Assembly: GCA_019787685.1 (NCBI GenBank)
Contig: JAHNUO010000003.1
Span: 2,480,001 to 2,544,000 of the forward strand
Length of the DNA stretch: 64,000 nt
Origin: Chiua virens
Taxonomy: Eukaryota; Basidiomycota; Agaricomycetes; Boletales; Boletaceae
Reading direction: 5' to 3'
Shown here: piece by piece, positions 45,336-57,600 of the stretch
Layout: the number at the start of each line of letters is the position of its first letter
Position numbering within the stretch: the stretch's first letter is position 1
The notes under the pieces: generated by a model
What the model saw: the letters and a program-made list of their open reading frames with translations, nothing else
Told to the model about the DNA's origin: nothing
Database searches by the model: none
Program-made: the position numbers and the translations under genes

Positions 45336-46249
45336 TCTGAAGGGTCGCCGCTTCTGCCAGGATCGGCCGCTTGAGCAACTTGGTCACACAATCTATCACT
45401 CAGGCTGGTGAGTCACCTACTTCTCTTGGGCCTTCGATGCACATTTTCTAGATGGGGTTGCTTCGTAATGACACAACACATTCCATAACTGATCCAATCC
45501 TTTCGCTACTTCTGTTTGTCGATGCGGTCTAGGTGATCACGATGAAATGCACAAGGCCGCTGTCGCTTCCTTCTGTGGCACGGTGTACGTCGCACTCTAT
45601 TCATTTACATTGAAATTCCGAAAGGTCCAACCTGGTAAGTTCAGACTGGAAAATCGTCGCAAAGTACTACTATAAAGGGTAGAATCTAATACTATAACGA
45701 AAAGGAGTTCAGCCGGAGAAAGTAAGGGCTACACCAAGCACTGTGCCGTGATTATATAACATGAAATCACGCACGTAAAAACAAACGTGCGATAAACATT
45801 CAACGTACAACCCTCCGACTCGTTGTAGTCAACGTGTAGGTTTCGTTTATTTGATTGACCATATACCGCATGACCATTTCTTGCAGAGGCCTACTTGTGA
45901 AACTCACAACGGGATCACAGATTCGGAGGAGTAGTTTGGGTCTTTCGCCACTGTCTCCCTTCCACTGGGGGAACGTACGACACTGGGATAGCGACGACTA
46001 TTTCTGCCTTGGTTTGATCACTAGGACAATGCGGGCTGAGTGCGCACTCAGCGGGGTAGGCACATTCTTGTCGATATCCCCCTCTTTCGCGCCCAAGACT
46101 TCCAACAAGTTCTTGCGACCAAACAAGGCCCCTACGCACTTGCGATCCAATTGAAGGCCATTGCTCGCGGTTCGCCATGTGCTGAAATTTGCCAGGGGAA
46201 GTTGCTTGTCTACCAACAAAAACGAGCTAATGGAGGCCTCCCATCATAT

Positions 46250-48600
46250 AGCATGCGCGGATATACTCTTTCCAGAGTCCCCCATGGAAACGCTGTTTCC
46301 TTGCCGCCAGAATGAACCATGGTAGATTACTCTGAACATATTTATCTACGAACTCACCAGAGATCTCTAGATGTTGCTGGCATGCGGCTGCGCTTCTCGC
46401 GTCTGATGCGTCTGCACGCCTGCTTGCTTCCTCGAACTGTATCCCTCCCCGACCCCCTGCATCAATGGTGACTTGTTGTGATGTCGAACCTGCCGTGCTT
46501 GGTAGGTCACGCTCTCATGGTTGCCAGTGTTCCTCAGAGTCCTGAACTATTTCGATTAGCACGCAACACATTGCTATTCACGCTCTTGGCCGACGAGGAT
46601 GCTCAACAGAGGATAGATCTGATGTGAAATATTTTCTATCACTTCATGTTGGACGCAGAATCACTCCTTGCTCATGGAGCAGTGTCGCAAACTCGTGACG
46701 TTGGCAAAGGGTCTTGAATCGGGGAACGCTGGTCCATACGCACATGTTCTGACCGTGTGTGATAAGAAAGCCCTCATGGAACCCCATCGATGCTGGAGCC
46801 TCTGCTGCCATGGCCGACTATCCCGCAGACCAGCACAAATGGTACCAGAAAAGCTTTTGCGACGGCATGAAACAAGTCAGCAACCGCTTTTCCGATGCTT
46901 ACGTTTTTCGATCATCTCGCTCTGCTGGACCTCTTTTACCCCTTGCAGTGAAAGTAATTGCCAACATCAGTCATCAAGCTCTTGGGAGCGACGACAATGA
47001 CGCCACCAAAGCTCGTTGTTCGGTTATTTGCCGGCGACGCGCTGATGCTATGCCAAGCATTTTCGTATCTCAGCTCTCACGGCGTTACCACTACTCCGAT
47101 CCTGATTTCGCCGTGGAAGACATCAAGAATAGAGTTTGAGGAGTCTCTGTACGGAGAAGCCACTTCCAATCCAGCCCCAGCGACGTTCAACGCGATCGAC
47201 ACGTCCAATCTCTCTGATCATGTTGGACTGTTGATCTGTTGGTGGTTACAGTTCCCATCCTCTGTCCCCTTCCACAGGTCACGAGAAACGTGCGACGATT
47301 GTGGAGGACAAGGAAGGAGAGTCGACGTCCTCTCCACTGATTGTCTGGTTTGCCGTTCCGTCAAACTCCCTGCTATTGTCGCAAGGCGCGAATGTCAGGT
47401 TCAGAACGCGTCCTTCACCACGTTTTCACAGTTTACTCGATGCCATATCTATGACACCGCTGGAAGATTCGCGGCACGTCCACATACTTGCTGAACCACC
47501 TTTTCCACCGAGCTTTCGCTCCGCTGTGAAGGACTCACGTCAATCTGGGGTTCAGGATGGTACGCCGACGTTCACTGCACAAACGAACATGACTTTTACC
47601 GAGATTGGTTCGTTCCTGGTCCGGGTTGACATTACAGACCCAGTTGGTCAAGCTTCGCTAGCTGCTGGCTCCGTTGTGAAGATCGACCAGGCGCCACAGG
47701 GCTCGCTCGTGCATTGACGAGTACGTGAAGACGATCAACTTCCCATTGCCAGTGGATGTCACAAACACGAAGCTCCGCGTTGCCGGGAAGTCAAAGTACA
47801 TAGAGGTGCGCTGGTCGCAGTAACGTCGTGTCAAAAGAATTCACGTTGATGCGTTAGCAGCTCGTCGCACACTAGCAATGTCCATGCGTATCCAAAATGA
47901 AGAGCGCATCGCGAAGAGCTTTTTTACCATGTTTGCATGCAGAGTCCCAACGTCATGGAATGTCCATCAAGTCAATCTAGATCGTTGAGCGCATCCAAGA
48001 ATTCGGGGGTGTTAAAGTGGCTAGTCCCGCACGTTTCCCTCATGTTTTCTGAAAGGGAACGTGTCGTGCAGGAGATAAAATCGTTGACTAGCCAGGACGC
48101 TCTGGTGGACCTCAAGGATTCTCTACATACCCTGTTACTTTCCGCTGCCGGGGTCGAGGGCCAGGGCCACTTCCGTCTTTGCGTTGCAGAACCCACCACA
48201 GGACAACTGTTTGCTGTCATCTTTGTCGCCGATTTTTGCCTCGACCTCGGTTCACACACGGTGGTCGTCGATGCGTGGGTTGCGCCAGCGACGACGGATG
48301 TGCGAAACAAGCTAAACAGTCTCGAGGTGCTCAGCGTCCTCACGATCAAAATCGACGTGGAAGAAGCCGAGGCATGACATTATCTTTTACCGCTGCCCGT
48401 AGAACAGTGCCGGACGTGGACGTGCCGACCCTCGTGGGATGTGCCTGCGAAAATCTCACTTCAAACCATCCTGGTCAATCGCATGCGAGGTTTGTTCGAC
48501 TTTCCACCAAGGAGGGCCGTTTGGAGGTGGCTGGTATGGACCGCGCACCCCTAACCCTCGTTTCCAGGCACCTTGGCGCGTTATTTTAAGGTTGCCCACT
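46250..48600 (+). pseudogene. Decayed DUF4470/MYND-type zinc finger-like protein gene
   Basis: Fragments in collinear order match what I know of a large basidiomycete family: MLLACG near 46370, VTCCDVEPAVL spliced (intron about 46501-46558) to ARNTLLFTLLADEDAQQRID, EQCRKLVTLAKGLESGNAGP (46677), FRSSRSAGPLLPLAVKVIAN (46905), TFNAIDTSNLSDHVGL (47188), YVKTINFPLPVDVTNTKLRV (about 47730) and LGSHTVVVDAWVAPATTDVR (48250). The frame changes several times and has stops: TGA 46625-46627 before NIFYHF, and TGA 48373-48375 before HYLLPLPVEQCRTWTCR. Several shifts, for example between MLDAES and LLMEQCRK at about 46660, are not introns. The C-terminal MYND finger itself is not visible. I conclude it is a dead copy; the family has no well-defined function. 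Confidence 0.6.
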
Positions 48601-49129
48601 TTGGGGCTCATATACTGCGCAATCTAGCATTAGAACAGCCGTGCGCCTTATGGTGTTGCGGACCGTGACCAGTATGGCGCCCAACATAGTTTGCCTCCCT
48701 CGCAACCCCTCCTGTAGTGCCTGAGATGAAAATGCTAATACGGTAAAGGACGCGGCGCAACAGGAGAAAGCGCAGGATCTGTTTGGGGACCAATAGATCT
48801 AGCCTCTCTCATGTCCGAGTCATTGATGTAATCACTGCATATCTACAGTTTCGCAATTAAATTGGGTGGGGTATCTACATAATACATCCTTGACAGATGG
48901 CTGTATCAGTACCTGAGGGTGCAGGAATCTGCAAGTGACCTGGAAGACAAATTCGTGATCGTCGGAACTGGCGGCAATCCAAAGTGGTGTCGTCAATCAA
49001 GATGCTCGAGGCAGCGGATCCGATGATAGAAGAGCTCGCGATGGTCAGTAAGAACATTAATGACCTCTCGAGATTGTCGTCAGATGGAAGGGTGAGATCG
49101 CTGGGGCTGAGCATGAGGAGTCCGACTAG
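48601..49129. other. Sequence downstream of the LINE and of the DUF4470-like relic
   Basis: A minus-strand frame of about 79 codons (49114-48875, MLSPSDLTLPSDDNLERSLM) lies directly after the LINE ORF2 stop and may be host sequence or LINE 3' UTR. No poly(A) tail or clear target-site duplication was seen. Confidence 0.35.
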
Positions 49130-52100
49130 TTAGTCGGGAAGAGTGACAAAAACATCTCCTAAAATCAGGTGCCAGTGATGGTCTGTGGATGGTTCATAAA
49201 TAGCCGAGATGGTGCAAATATCTTTGTTGGATTTGGCAGGGATGGATGGATGGTGCAGAGACCTCGGAGGTATATTACTATCTACCAAAAAACCCCCCCT
49301 GATGGTCGTGGGAATCTCGAAAAACTGGTGCCAAGGGTGGCTTATAGCGTGCGATCGGAGAGGGTGTGAAGGTAGGAGTGTGGCGATTCGGAGTGCTGCA
49401 TTGGTGCAGACCCTGCATATAAGGACAGGTATTGGGGGTAAATCTGCGTGGGCGAATAGGATATCAGACGCAGTTGACCGCATCCCCCCTACGATGTGTA
49501 GAGCTGCCAGGCGCTGGACCGATTCCATCTTCTTTCCGAAGCCTCTCGCTCCCCATCCGTCGTCCTTTTTTCCCCTGCCTTTTTCTAGCATTTGTCCTCC
49601 CCATACGTCCACTCTGTACAACATCTTTGGAACCACCACCCCTTCGTACAACTTTTTAACCATTCGTGACTTTATTCCTTTTGATATCTTTGTCATTCTT
49701 TTACAAGCAAGTACATACTTTGTGCCCTTGGCTATGGCGTAGGCGGCGTGTTGTTTGAACCGGAGTTCGTGGTCGATTATGACGCCTAGGAATTTGTAAC
49801 TACTTGACGGGTCGATGCGGTGCCCTTGGACGGTTATGGGCGGGCGGGGGACTGGAATTGACTTGCCCTTTCTTTGAGGGTCCAGGTCCTGTAGCCGAGA
49901 AACGCAGAGTAAGGCCGTTTTGTTGAGCTCGAAGTCGGCGTGGTGATCTTTCCCCCAAGTGAGTGCTCCTCCTTCTCCTTCCATCACTTCTTTCAACTTC
50001 TCGTTTGCCTCCTCATATGACTTTCCTCTCGTGGCAAAGGCGGTGTCGTCTATGAACCCTAGGCCTAGTTTGTCCGTTTGCCCCTCGACAAGGCCGATGA
50101 GGTTGGTGTTGTAGAAAAGAAAGGTGATGGGTGACAGAGGGCATCCTTGATCAAGCCCAATGGGGATCTGGAAAGGGAGGGAAGAAAAGTCATCAAATTT
50201 TAGAGTGGTACGGTGCTCGTTGAGTCGCCGTTGGTACCAGTCTGTGTACTCTTTTGGGATGCCCTTCAGGCGCATGTTATGAATGAGGCGCTCGACAACC
50301 ACGCTGGGAAACGCCACCTTGATGTCGAGGAACAATATGGAAACGAAATGGTTAGTGGGGTGTGCCCAAGAATCGAAAATGAATTTAGTTAAGAGGTGAA
50401 GGGAGTCGATGGTAGATCGGCCTGGTCTGCCCCCAAAGTGGGTAGAAGGCAGCAGGTGGTGGCGCTCTGCCATATACCCGAGATCGTCCGTGATGCACGC
50501 GGACAGGATTTTTGCCATCGTGTCTAGTAACGCAATGGGTCGGTAGGCTTTAGGAAGTGAGTAATCTGGTCGCCCGGGTTTGCGAAGAACTACGGTGGAC
50601 GATTCGCGCCACTCGTCTGGGTAGAATTCCAGCTCGAATGTAGCGCGGAAGATGGGTCCTAGGTGAGGGACGAGGAGGTTAGTGGATTTTACGAACACCA
50701 CATTGCACACCCCATTAGGGCCTGGTGCTTTGTAGGGTGATAGGTGCTTGATTGCGCAGTGTACTTGGTTGTCAGTGATGGGGGAGAAAGAACAGACCAG
50801 GGGCGGGTATCGGGTCTGATCAAGGTCAGGAGTGTCGTCTGGGCGAGGTTTAAAGAACGTGTTGTAGAGTAGTTCACTTTTGGTTTGGTTGTCCTGCTCC
50901 ATAGGGAGCGGCGATGTTGGGAGTTGGCGCAAGGTTGGTATTCTTGATATGAAGTGGTCGGATGGTTCTTCTACAAGGTATTTGTGAGCTTGCCACATGC
51001 TGGCAAAGTTGATCTCTTCAAGGTACTCGTTCCAGTGAGTTTCTTTTGCCAGCTGGATTTGTTTTGCATACTTGGCGCGTGCATCTCGAAGTTCGCAATG
51101 CACCGGGTTGTCTCTGATTTGTCTCCTCGCTTTGGCCCCGTAAGATAGATGTTTTAGGTTGTTGTTAGCGGTGCTTAACTCCGGTGACCACCACCGTTTT
51201 GCATAGGGGGACGGTTTGGTGAAGGGGACATGGGCATCAATTGCTGTTGCGATGGCATGGTTTATGCCGTTGAGTTTTGCCCTGGTGTCCTCGACCGTGG
51301 TCAGGATAGCTGGCTGCTGGAGAGCTGAGAGATGGTTCTCTAGTGCGGCTAGGAATTTCTTCCAGTCCGTTGCTCTGAAGTTGCGTCTGGGAGGGGTGTT
51401 AGCCGATTCCGGTGTCAGCATGAGGACGGTGATGATAGGGAAGTGGTCTGTTTGTGTAGGCATGAGGTGCTCGTCGGTTTCACATCTGATGATTGCGTTC
51501 ATTAGATGAGCTGAGCAGAAGATGTTGTCAGGGCATGTAAGGTTGTCGGTGGAGGATGATTGGAAGGTGGGGATGCCTGCAGGTAATGGCATATCCAGGT
51601 TGTACGTTGAGAGAAGGTCGAGGATCGGTTGGGTGGCTCGGAGATTGGGGCTAGAGAAGAGGTGGAGATTGTTTGGGTCGTCCCAGTAAGGGTGGTGGCA
51701 GTTGAAGTCGCCTAGTAGAACGATGCCCCCGTCCCACTGTTCGTTGTTGTTGTGTTGGTCTGTGAAGTGGTGTTCAAGTAGTGTTAGCGTGTCTCCGTGA
51801 GTGCTGTCGTTGTAGACGTTGTATACCCTGATTTTGCCAAAAGCTCCTCGGAGTTCAACAGCGGTGACGTCGGGGGAGTTGATTGGGATGACACTCCAGT
51901 GTTCTTTTGATAGTTTTTTATTGATGAAGATGACTGATCATGTGCGGGTGGCGTCGGTGGCGTTGTGGGTGGATGGGTAGACTACGTTCCACTTGGAGTT
52001 AGAGGTGGTGAGATTGATGCAGTTGATAATCGGTTCCTGGATGGCTGCCAGGTCGTAGTCGGAGGGGTGGAGGTTGTGGAGAAAGTGCTGTTGGGCCATT

Positions 52101-52180
52101 TTCGCTTTGTGCATGTTCTGTTGCCAGATGCGGAGGTATTGACTCTCCGCTTGGGGCTGGGGTTGGGCCTCTCCGTTCAT
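49130..52180 (-). pseudogene. LINE ORF2: AP endonuclease plus reverse transcriptase, one in-frame TGA
   Basis: ATG 52180-52178 opens MNGEAQPQPQAESQYLRIWQ. Endonuclease motifs are QNMHKAKMAQQ, AAIQEP, GDFNCHHPYWDD and TDHFPI. The reverse transcriptase has YKAPGPNGVCN, KAYRPIALLDTMAKILSA, HFGGRPGRSTIDSLHLLTKF, LFLDIKVAFPSV, LDQGCPLSP and the catalytic FIDD (more often YIDD or YADD in LINEs). A zinc-ribbon-like or RNase H domain is not visible before the stop near 49130. Full length is about 1,016 codons. TGA 51940-51938 between TDATRT and SVIFINKKL interrupts the endonuclease; CGA to TGA would explain it. The Gly usually seen in LDIKGAF is Val here, a possible second defect. Confidence 0.88.
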
Positions 52181-52307
52181 AGTGAAAGGGATATGAGGTC
52201 CTCGGTGGAATCTCTGCTAGGAGTGAAGAAATCGGCTAGGTCCTTGTCGGGCGCTGGTGACGAGGGAGGAGGGGTAGAGGCGCACTTGGCGTTGGCGAGG
52301 AATCCAT

Positions 52308-54020
52308 CTAGTTTCTGTTGGTTGCTGGGTAAGGTTTCTTTTTGTTGCGGAGCGGGGCCCGGGGTGGCTGTTGTGGGAGCTGAGGTGACGAAGCGGCTGG
52401 GGCAACGCTTTTGGCTATCTGTTGGAGTCGAGCTTGTTCTGCTGTGTGCATACGTATTGTCTCGTCTGAGTATGGTTCCAGTTCAGGCGATTGGTGGGTA
52501 TAGACCTCTGGTTGGTTGAGTGAACGGGGAGGGTTGGTTGTTTCTGGCATGGTTGACCATGTGGTGGGGTCGTCTGGGGAGGGGAAATAGATTAAGTTTG
52601 CCTCCTTATTGTGGCAGAGGAGTCGTTCCTTGGTGGCGGTGAAGGACTCACAGTCCCGGTCCCACGAGGGGTGGCCTTTCCGTTTGCAGTTGATGCAGTA
52701 TTGATGCTCGGGGTCGGAGGTCATGCAGTCTTTTGTTGTGTGGTCGTGCTCTCCGCAAGTGCCACAAGTTTCCTCATTGGACGGGCAGTGGCTGGCAAAG
52801 TGGTCTCCTAACTTTTGGCACTTGTAGCAGCGTGTGGGCTCGGGTTGGATTCTGTGGAGTATGACCTTTTTCCCTTCGATGTTGAGCCCATTCCATATAG
52901 CTTTGTTGGCCGCCACTACGGATGAGAAGGATATGATGGCGTGTGCCACCTTCTGGCCTCTCTTTCTCAACTCTGGGTGCTTGACCCACGTCATTTTTTG
53001 TATGGAGTCTGCCGGTAGGCTGGAGCTGTGCTCGACGTGGGCTGTCGCAGTTGACATGTTGACGTCCAGCATAACGGGGACAAATTCCGCCAAGGTGCGG
53101 TAGGAAGTGTCTAGGAAAGTGAAGTCAGCTCCAAATTTCGCGGTGAAGCTTGCCTTGTTGTCCTTCTTTTTTAACCATTCGGCGCTCTCTCTGCTGTCCA
53201 TTTCTAAGATAAGGATCCGGTCCCTGGCAGAGCGGGCACTGAGGCATTCCATGGTGTTTTGGTATCCGTCTAGCTCGGAGAGGGCGCGCAGGGCGATGTT
53301 GGCTTTTGCAACTAGTTCTTTCGGAGTGAGGTCGGGTAGACTGGCTCCATCGCATTTGAGGGCCACTTGTCACAGCTTGGCCTCGCTTCTCGCCAGAATC
53401 TCCTGTTGGTGTTTGTTGAGTCCGTTCCTAGTGGCAGCCGCATATGAGAATGGGGAAGTCGAGGTTTGGGGGGCTGCGGGGTTGGGGTGGGTCAGCGATT
53501 TGAGGGCGGCTTCGGTCTGGTTGGTGTATTTCTTGAGTTCGGTTATAGAGCTGTCGATGGTCGCTTTTGTTTCTTCAAAGAGGCAGGAGAATTTTTCGAC
53601 CTGCTGTTCACAGTGCTTGCTGGATTTTTCCATCTTGCGAATCTGTTCATCAAGGGGGGGTGCTTGGGGTCCAAGTGGCAGTGACCCGTGTGCACTCTCC
53701 ATGGTGATGGCCAGGGCGCCAAGGACCTCTTTTTGTAAGGCAGAAACACCATGGCCGGCGAGCACAAATTCCATGAGTGCGCTGATGAGTGAAGGCATGT
53801 CAAGGGGGTCATCGTTGAGTTTTAGACCGTGTTCCCTGAGGATGCGGACTGCCTCCGTAGGGGTTCATCCTATGATCTCTTTTCCGTGCGCGGATGCAAG
53901 ATCCTCCTTGGATGGGTTGTTGAATATAAAGGATTTCCTTCCGGGTTTCCCGCTGGGTTTAAGGCGGGAATTTGCAGGGGGTGGTCTTCCAGCAGGCATG
54001 AGAGCCTGTGCACTGGCCAT
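52308..54020 (-). pseudogene. LINE ORF1 (gag-like, three CCHC zinc knuckles), two in-frame TGA codons
   Basis: ATG 54020-54018 opens MASAQALMPAGRPPP. The N-terminal half is followed by a coiled coil (EKSSKHCEQQVEKFSCLFEE). The C-terminal half has three knuckles: CYKCQKLGDHFASHC, CGTCGEHDHTTKDC and CINCKRKGHPSWDRDC, which bind the element RNA in related proteins. TGA codons at 53867-53865 (between EIIG and TPTEAVRIL) and 53372-53370 (between SEAKL and QVALKCDG) interrupt one continuous frame of about 570 codons ending near TNRN at 52308. Both are explained by CGA to TGA. Confidence 0.85.
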
Positions 54021-54614
54021 GGGGTTTGGGGGGGGCCGGTGGGCCGGAGGGTGAGAGTTGGTGATTAAGAGGGGAGAATGGTAAAAATAGTTAACAGGAG
54101 GGGAGAACGCGGGGTGGGGGGGGTTTTAGAGGGTTTTTGGGGTGTATAGGTGCGATGTTGCTGCTGATCTTGGTCGATTTGTTCCTTCCTCACTGAAAAA
54201 CTTCGGGGTCCTAGTGGGGGTGCCACGTGGTACAAAGGAAAGAAGCTCTGGAGCTGCGAGATGGGGATTCCGAGTGGCTGTGAACAAATTCAAACCCACA
54301 CGAACCTGTCAGTGAGCAAAGTGCCAAAGGTCTATGATCCTCACGCGTTTAAACATTGTCAACTGCATCGCCGTGCAACAAGAGTCGTAGTCTAATTGCA
54401 ATTGACAGAATGGCAGCATTCTACTCAAAATCTGAGCGTGGCCGAGGCTCAGCACTCAGCGCTCGGACACCGCCTTATACTGAGTACCACAAGATTATCC
54501 TCGTGCACACCTCGTGCAGGCCGCACTAGCAGTGGCTCTGCTCTACTGGATTACGTTCAGTTCCTGTTTCATTGGCGACACTCTTGGAAACTACCCTTCA
54601 TCTCCTCCAACATA
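54021..54614. other. LINE 5' region and promoter of the NACHT-ankyrin gene
   Basis: The left part is a G-rich tract probably in the LINE 5' UTR. The right part up to ATG 54615 serves as upstream region of the NACHT gene. The open frame extends upstream to 54396, but an ATG at 54615 gives the better N-terminus. Confidence 0.45.
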
Positions 54615-57600
54615 ATGCCAGCAGCAGGTCCTTTGGAAGTTCATTGCCAGCAGGCTCTCGAGGACATTATAACCATCTCGCAACGAATCCGCTCCTCTGC
54701 ACTGATGTGCGCGAATAACCAAGAAGATTCTCAGTGCATCAATAATATCGAAAGGCTTCACCAGCAGCTGGGGACGATTCGGGGATGCGCCGAAACCATC
54801 TTGGAAGTTATAACCCTCCAAAATCGCATCGTCGATGAACAGATCATCACTTGGCTGTTCAGCGGAGGGCTACCCCCATGTTTGGACAAGTTAAAGGAGA
54901 TGGATGACATATTCAAGCTCGATGGCCAACTTCGGCCGACTCCTGCGCTAGCTCTCAGACCGGCTGCAGACAATATTACGAGAGCGATAACTCTCTTTGA
55001 AAAACACAAGGATATGTTCTATTTCTTGCTCACTCCGGATGTTTGGTGAGTTCTGGAATGGCCGCTCGAGGTCGACGTTGAGTCGGCCACTCAGGGATCG
55101 CGAGAGACATCTTCAACAGTCATCACAACCGCCTCAACCTGATACCCATCTCACTACGGAAGAAACACCACAGGATGTTCAGCAAGCTACTGTTGGAAGC
55201 AGGTATGTGTCATGTCGTTCAATCCCGATTGCCTTCCTTTGAACACCACTGCAATAGCACGGAGAGAGAACACCGACATGGCGAGAATGTATCCCAGTCA
55301 AGCGCAGATCAAGAAGCAACAAGAAAAAAAGAGTTTCTCCGTATGTGTGCCATACCTGTGCTCACTGATTGGGCTGCTTACTGCCGTTTCATCATCAGAC
55401 CAGAAGCTGGTTGAGGTTTCACGATGGCTCGCTGCCCTAGAATGCACGGATAAGCATAACGAGACACTCAAACAACGTCAACAAGGCACGTGTACGTGGT
55501 TCCCCAACACGGGCGCGTATAAAGTGTGGAGGTCTGGTAGGAGTCCGTTCTTGTGGTTGCACGGCAGAGGTGTGGTTGTCCATCCTTCATCCCGTCCCGT
55601 AGCTGATATTGTGTATCCCTCGACGAAATTTTAGGTGGCTGTGGAAAGTCAGTTCTAATGTGAGTGCCACTGTTGCTATTGGCCCATATTGGCCCTTATC
55701 GTGGTAGTGCCTCTATAATCGAGCACCTGAAAAGCACGCTGGAAGACGGAGACGTGCTCGTATACCATTACTGTGATTTTCGGAACGAGCGGTCAACGAG
55801 TCCCACGGAGGTGATGCGTTCCCTCCTCTCCCAATTGTTTCACCACTTCCGCGATTGCGGTGTAGATGCTGGGGTGCTTCCGAACAGAATACTCGAGGAG
55901 AAGAGGGATGGTACCTTGATGCTCAATGATCTCGATCAAATGGCACACTTGGTGCTACGCGCAGCTGGTCGCTTTCCTCGCGAGCCTATAATACTTATCG
56001 ATGCACTCGACGAGTGTACCGAGGTGGAAAAGTTTCTGCCTGCTCTGTCTACATTGATCCACTCCCACATTCGGCTACTTGTTACAAGCCGACCGCTTGA
56101 AGTCTTCAAGGATCATTTCAGAAAGTATCCATCGCTTTCCCTCCATGCCATGGGAAAAGAGCTGGCGGCTGACATAGGGTTGCATATCACGCAAGAACTT
56201 TATTCGCACGCGCAGCTGAGATCCGCTGATGCAAAGCTGAAGCGTCAAGTACGGGAGAAGTTACATAAAAAAGCGGACGGACGGTCAGAACTTATTTTCG
56301 GGGGTTAACTCAAACTCATGCCTATTATTTTCTAGGTTCCGTTGGGTCCAGTGTCAATTGGATACCCTCAAGCGATGTTCCTCCAGGCAAGAGTTGCAAG
56401 ACGTGCTTGACAACCTCCCAGGGGAACTAGAGACAACGTACGAGCGACTCCTCTCGAAAATCGACGAACGGACATCTGAGGCGAAGTTGGTACGACGTGC
56501 GCTTGTATGGCTCATAGCGGCGTTGGTGCCTCTGCGTCTAACTCAGCTTCTCGACGGGCTGTCGTTCGATCCTCGAGAGCGAAGAATCCATTGTGGAACA
56601 CGATCGCTGGGACCCGCGCTGCTTGACGCGCTATCCAGCCTTGTGTCGTATAATAAAGACACAGACGTCCTCGCCTTATCCCATCTCACAGTCAAAGTAC
56701 GTTGCGTGATCTTCCCACATGAGCGATGTTGTTTGAACAGGCCATTTCACAGGAATATCTTACAAGTCGCACTGCACTACCAATGTATCGCATCATCCCG
56801 CATGAGGCGCACATTGAGGTGGCCGAAATGTGCATGTTCTATGTCACTAGTCTCCTCAAACAAGTGCGCTTTCGAGCCAGTCTTGCGATATCCGAATCCT
56901 CTCCAATGTTGTCTTATACGTTCACTACTGGACTTAACCATCTTGCCCATGTCGACTCAGCATCGCCTCTCGTCTTAGAGGTACTTCAGTCTTTCGCATC
57001 GGAGATCCATAGTCATCCATCACACTGGGATCTTCTCTGCGAGCTGCGCGAGGAGGATCCCCGAAGATTTTATCCTCCATGGCCATCATCACGACACGAC
57101 GTTGTACTCTACATCTTGATTGCCTACTGCTCCGTTGGTCTCCTCGAATCCTTTCTCTCCCGCAGTCGTCCTTTGAAGCCAAGACCGGGGACGAATCCGC
57201 TTGTGTATGCTGCAGACCTTTGGAAGACCACACATGCGATCACCTTGTTGGGAAGCGGTGTCGACGTCACAGTACCGGGTTTGGTCGTCGATGACTCTCG
57301 CCATGCCATGCCTCTCGAGGTCGCCGTCGATCTGGGTAATGATGTACTGGTTGGAAAGCTGCTGCAAAGAGGAAGCGTGGTCACATCGGAACTCCTCTCG
57401 ACCGCGGTGTGTATGCCGTGGTGTAGCACTCGGGTCCTCGTTCAGCTTGTGCAAACTGACACATTCACGGAATGGGCGCACAAAATTGGGGACGAGGATT
57501 TGTATCGTGCCATCTTCAGCAGTGCGAGGCCAAACGCGGGTGACTACCGTCAGACGGACAGAGACCACGTTACGCTCGCACGAAGATTGCGTGGGCTTGG

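Larger units (their letters stand above)
49130..54020 (-). mobile_element. Non-LTR retrotransposon (LINE, Tad-like organisation), ORF1 and ORF2
   Basis: The element reads leftwards: ORF1 (54020-52308) with CCHC knuckles, then ORF2 (52180-49130) with an AP-type endonuclease and a reverse transcriptase. A G-rich plus-strand tract at 54040-54140 probably belongs to the 5' UTR. The element lies 600 bp upstream of the NACHT-ankyrin gene and in the opposite orientation. Three in-frame TGA codons suggest it is no longer active. Its 3' end is not defined. Confidence 0.85.

Noticed and set aside
48875..49114. F-box-like or LINE-encoded third ORF
   Set aside because: The 79-codon frame lacks a complete F-box and has no continuation; left as unassigned flanking sequence.
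32821..53867. TGA read as a sense codon (recoding)
   Set aside because: Intact genes in the window such as the acyltransferase and P450 end with TGA, and the in-frame TGA codons are confined to transposons and relics.
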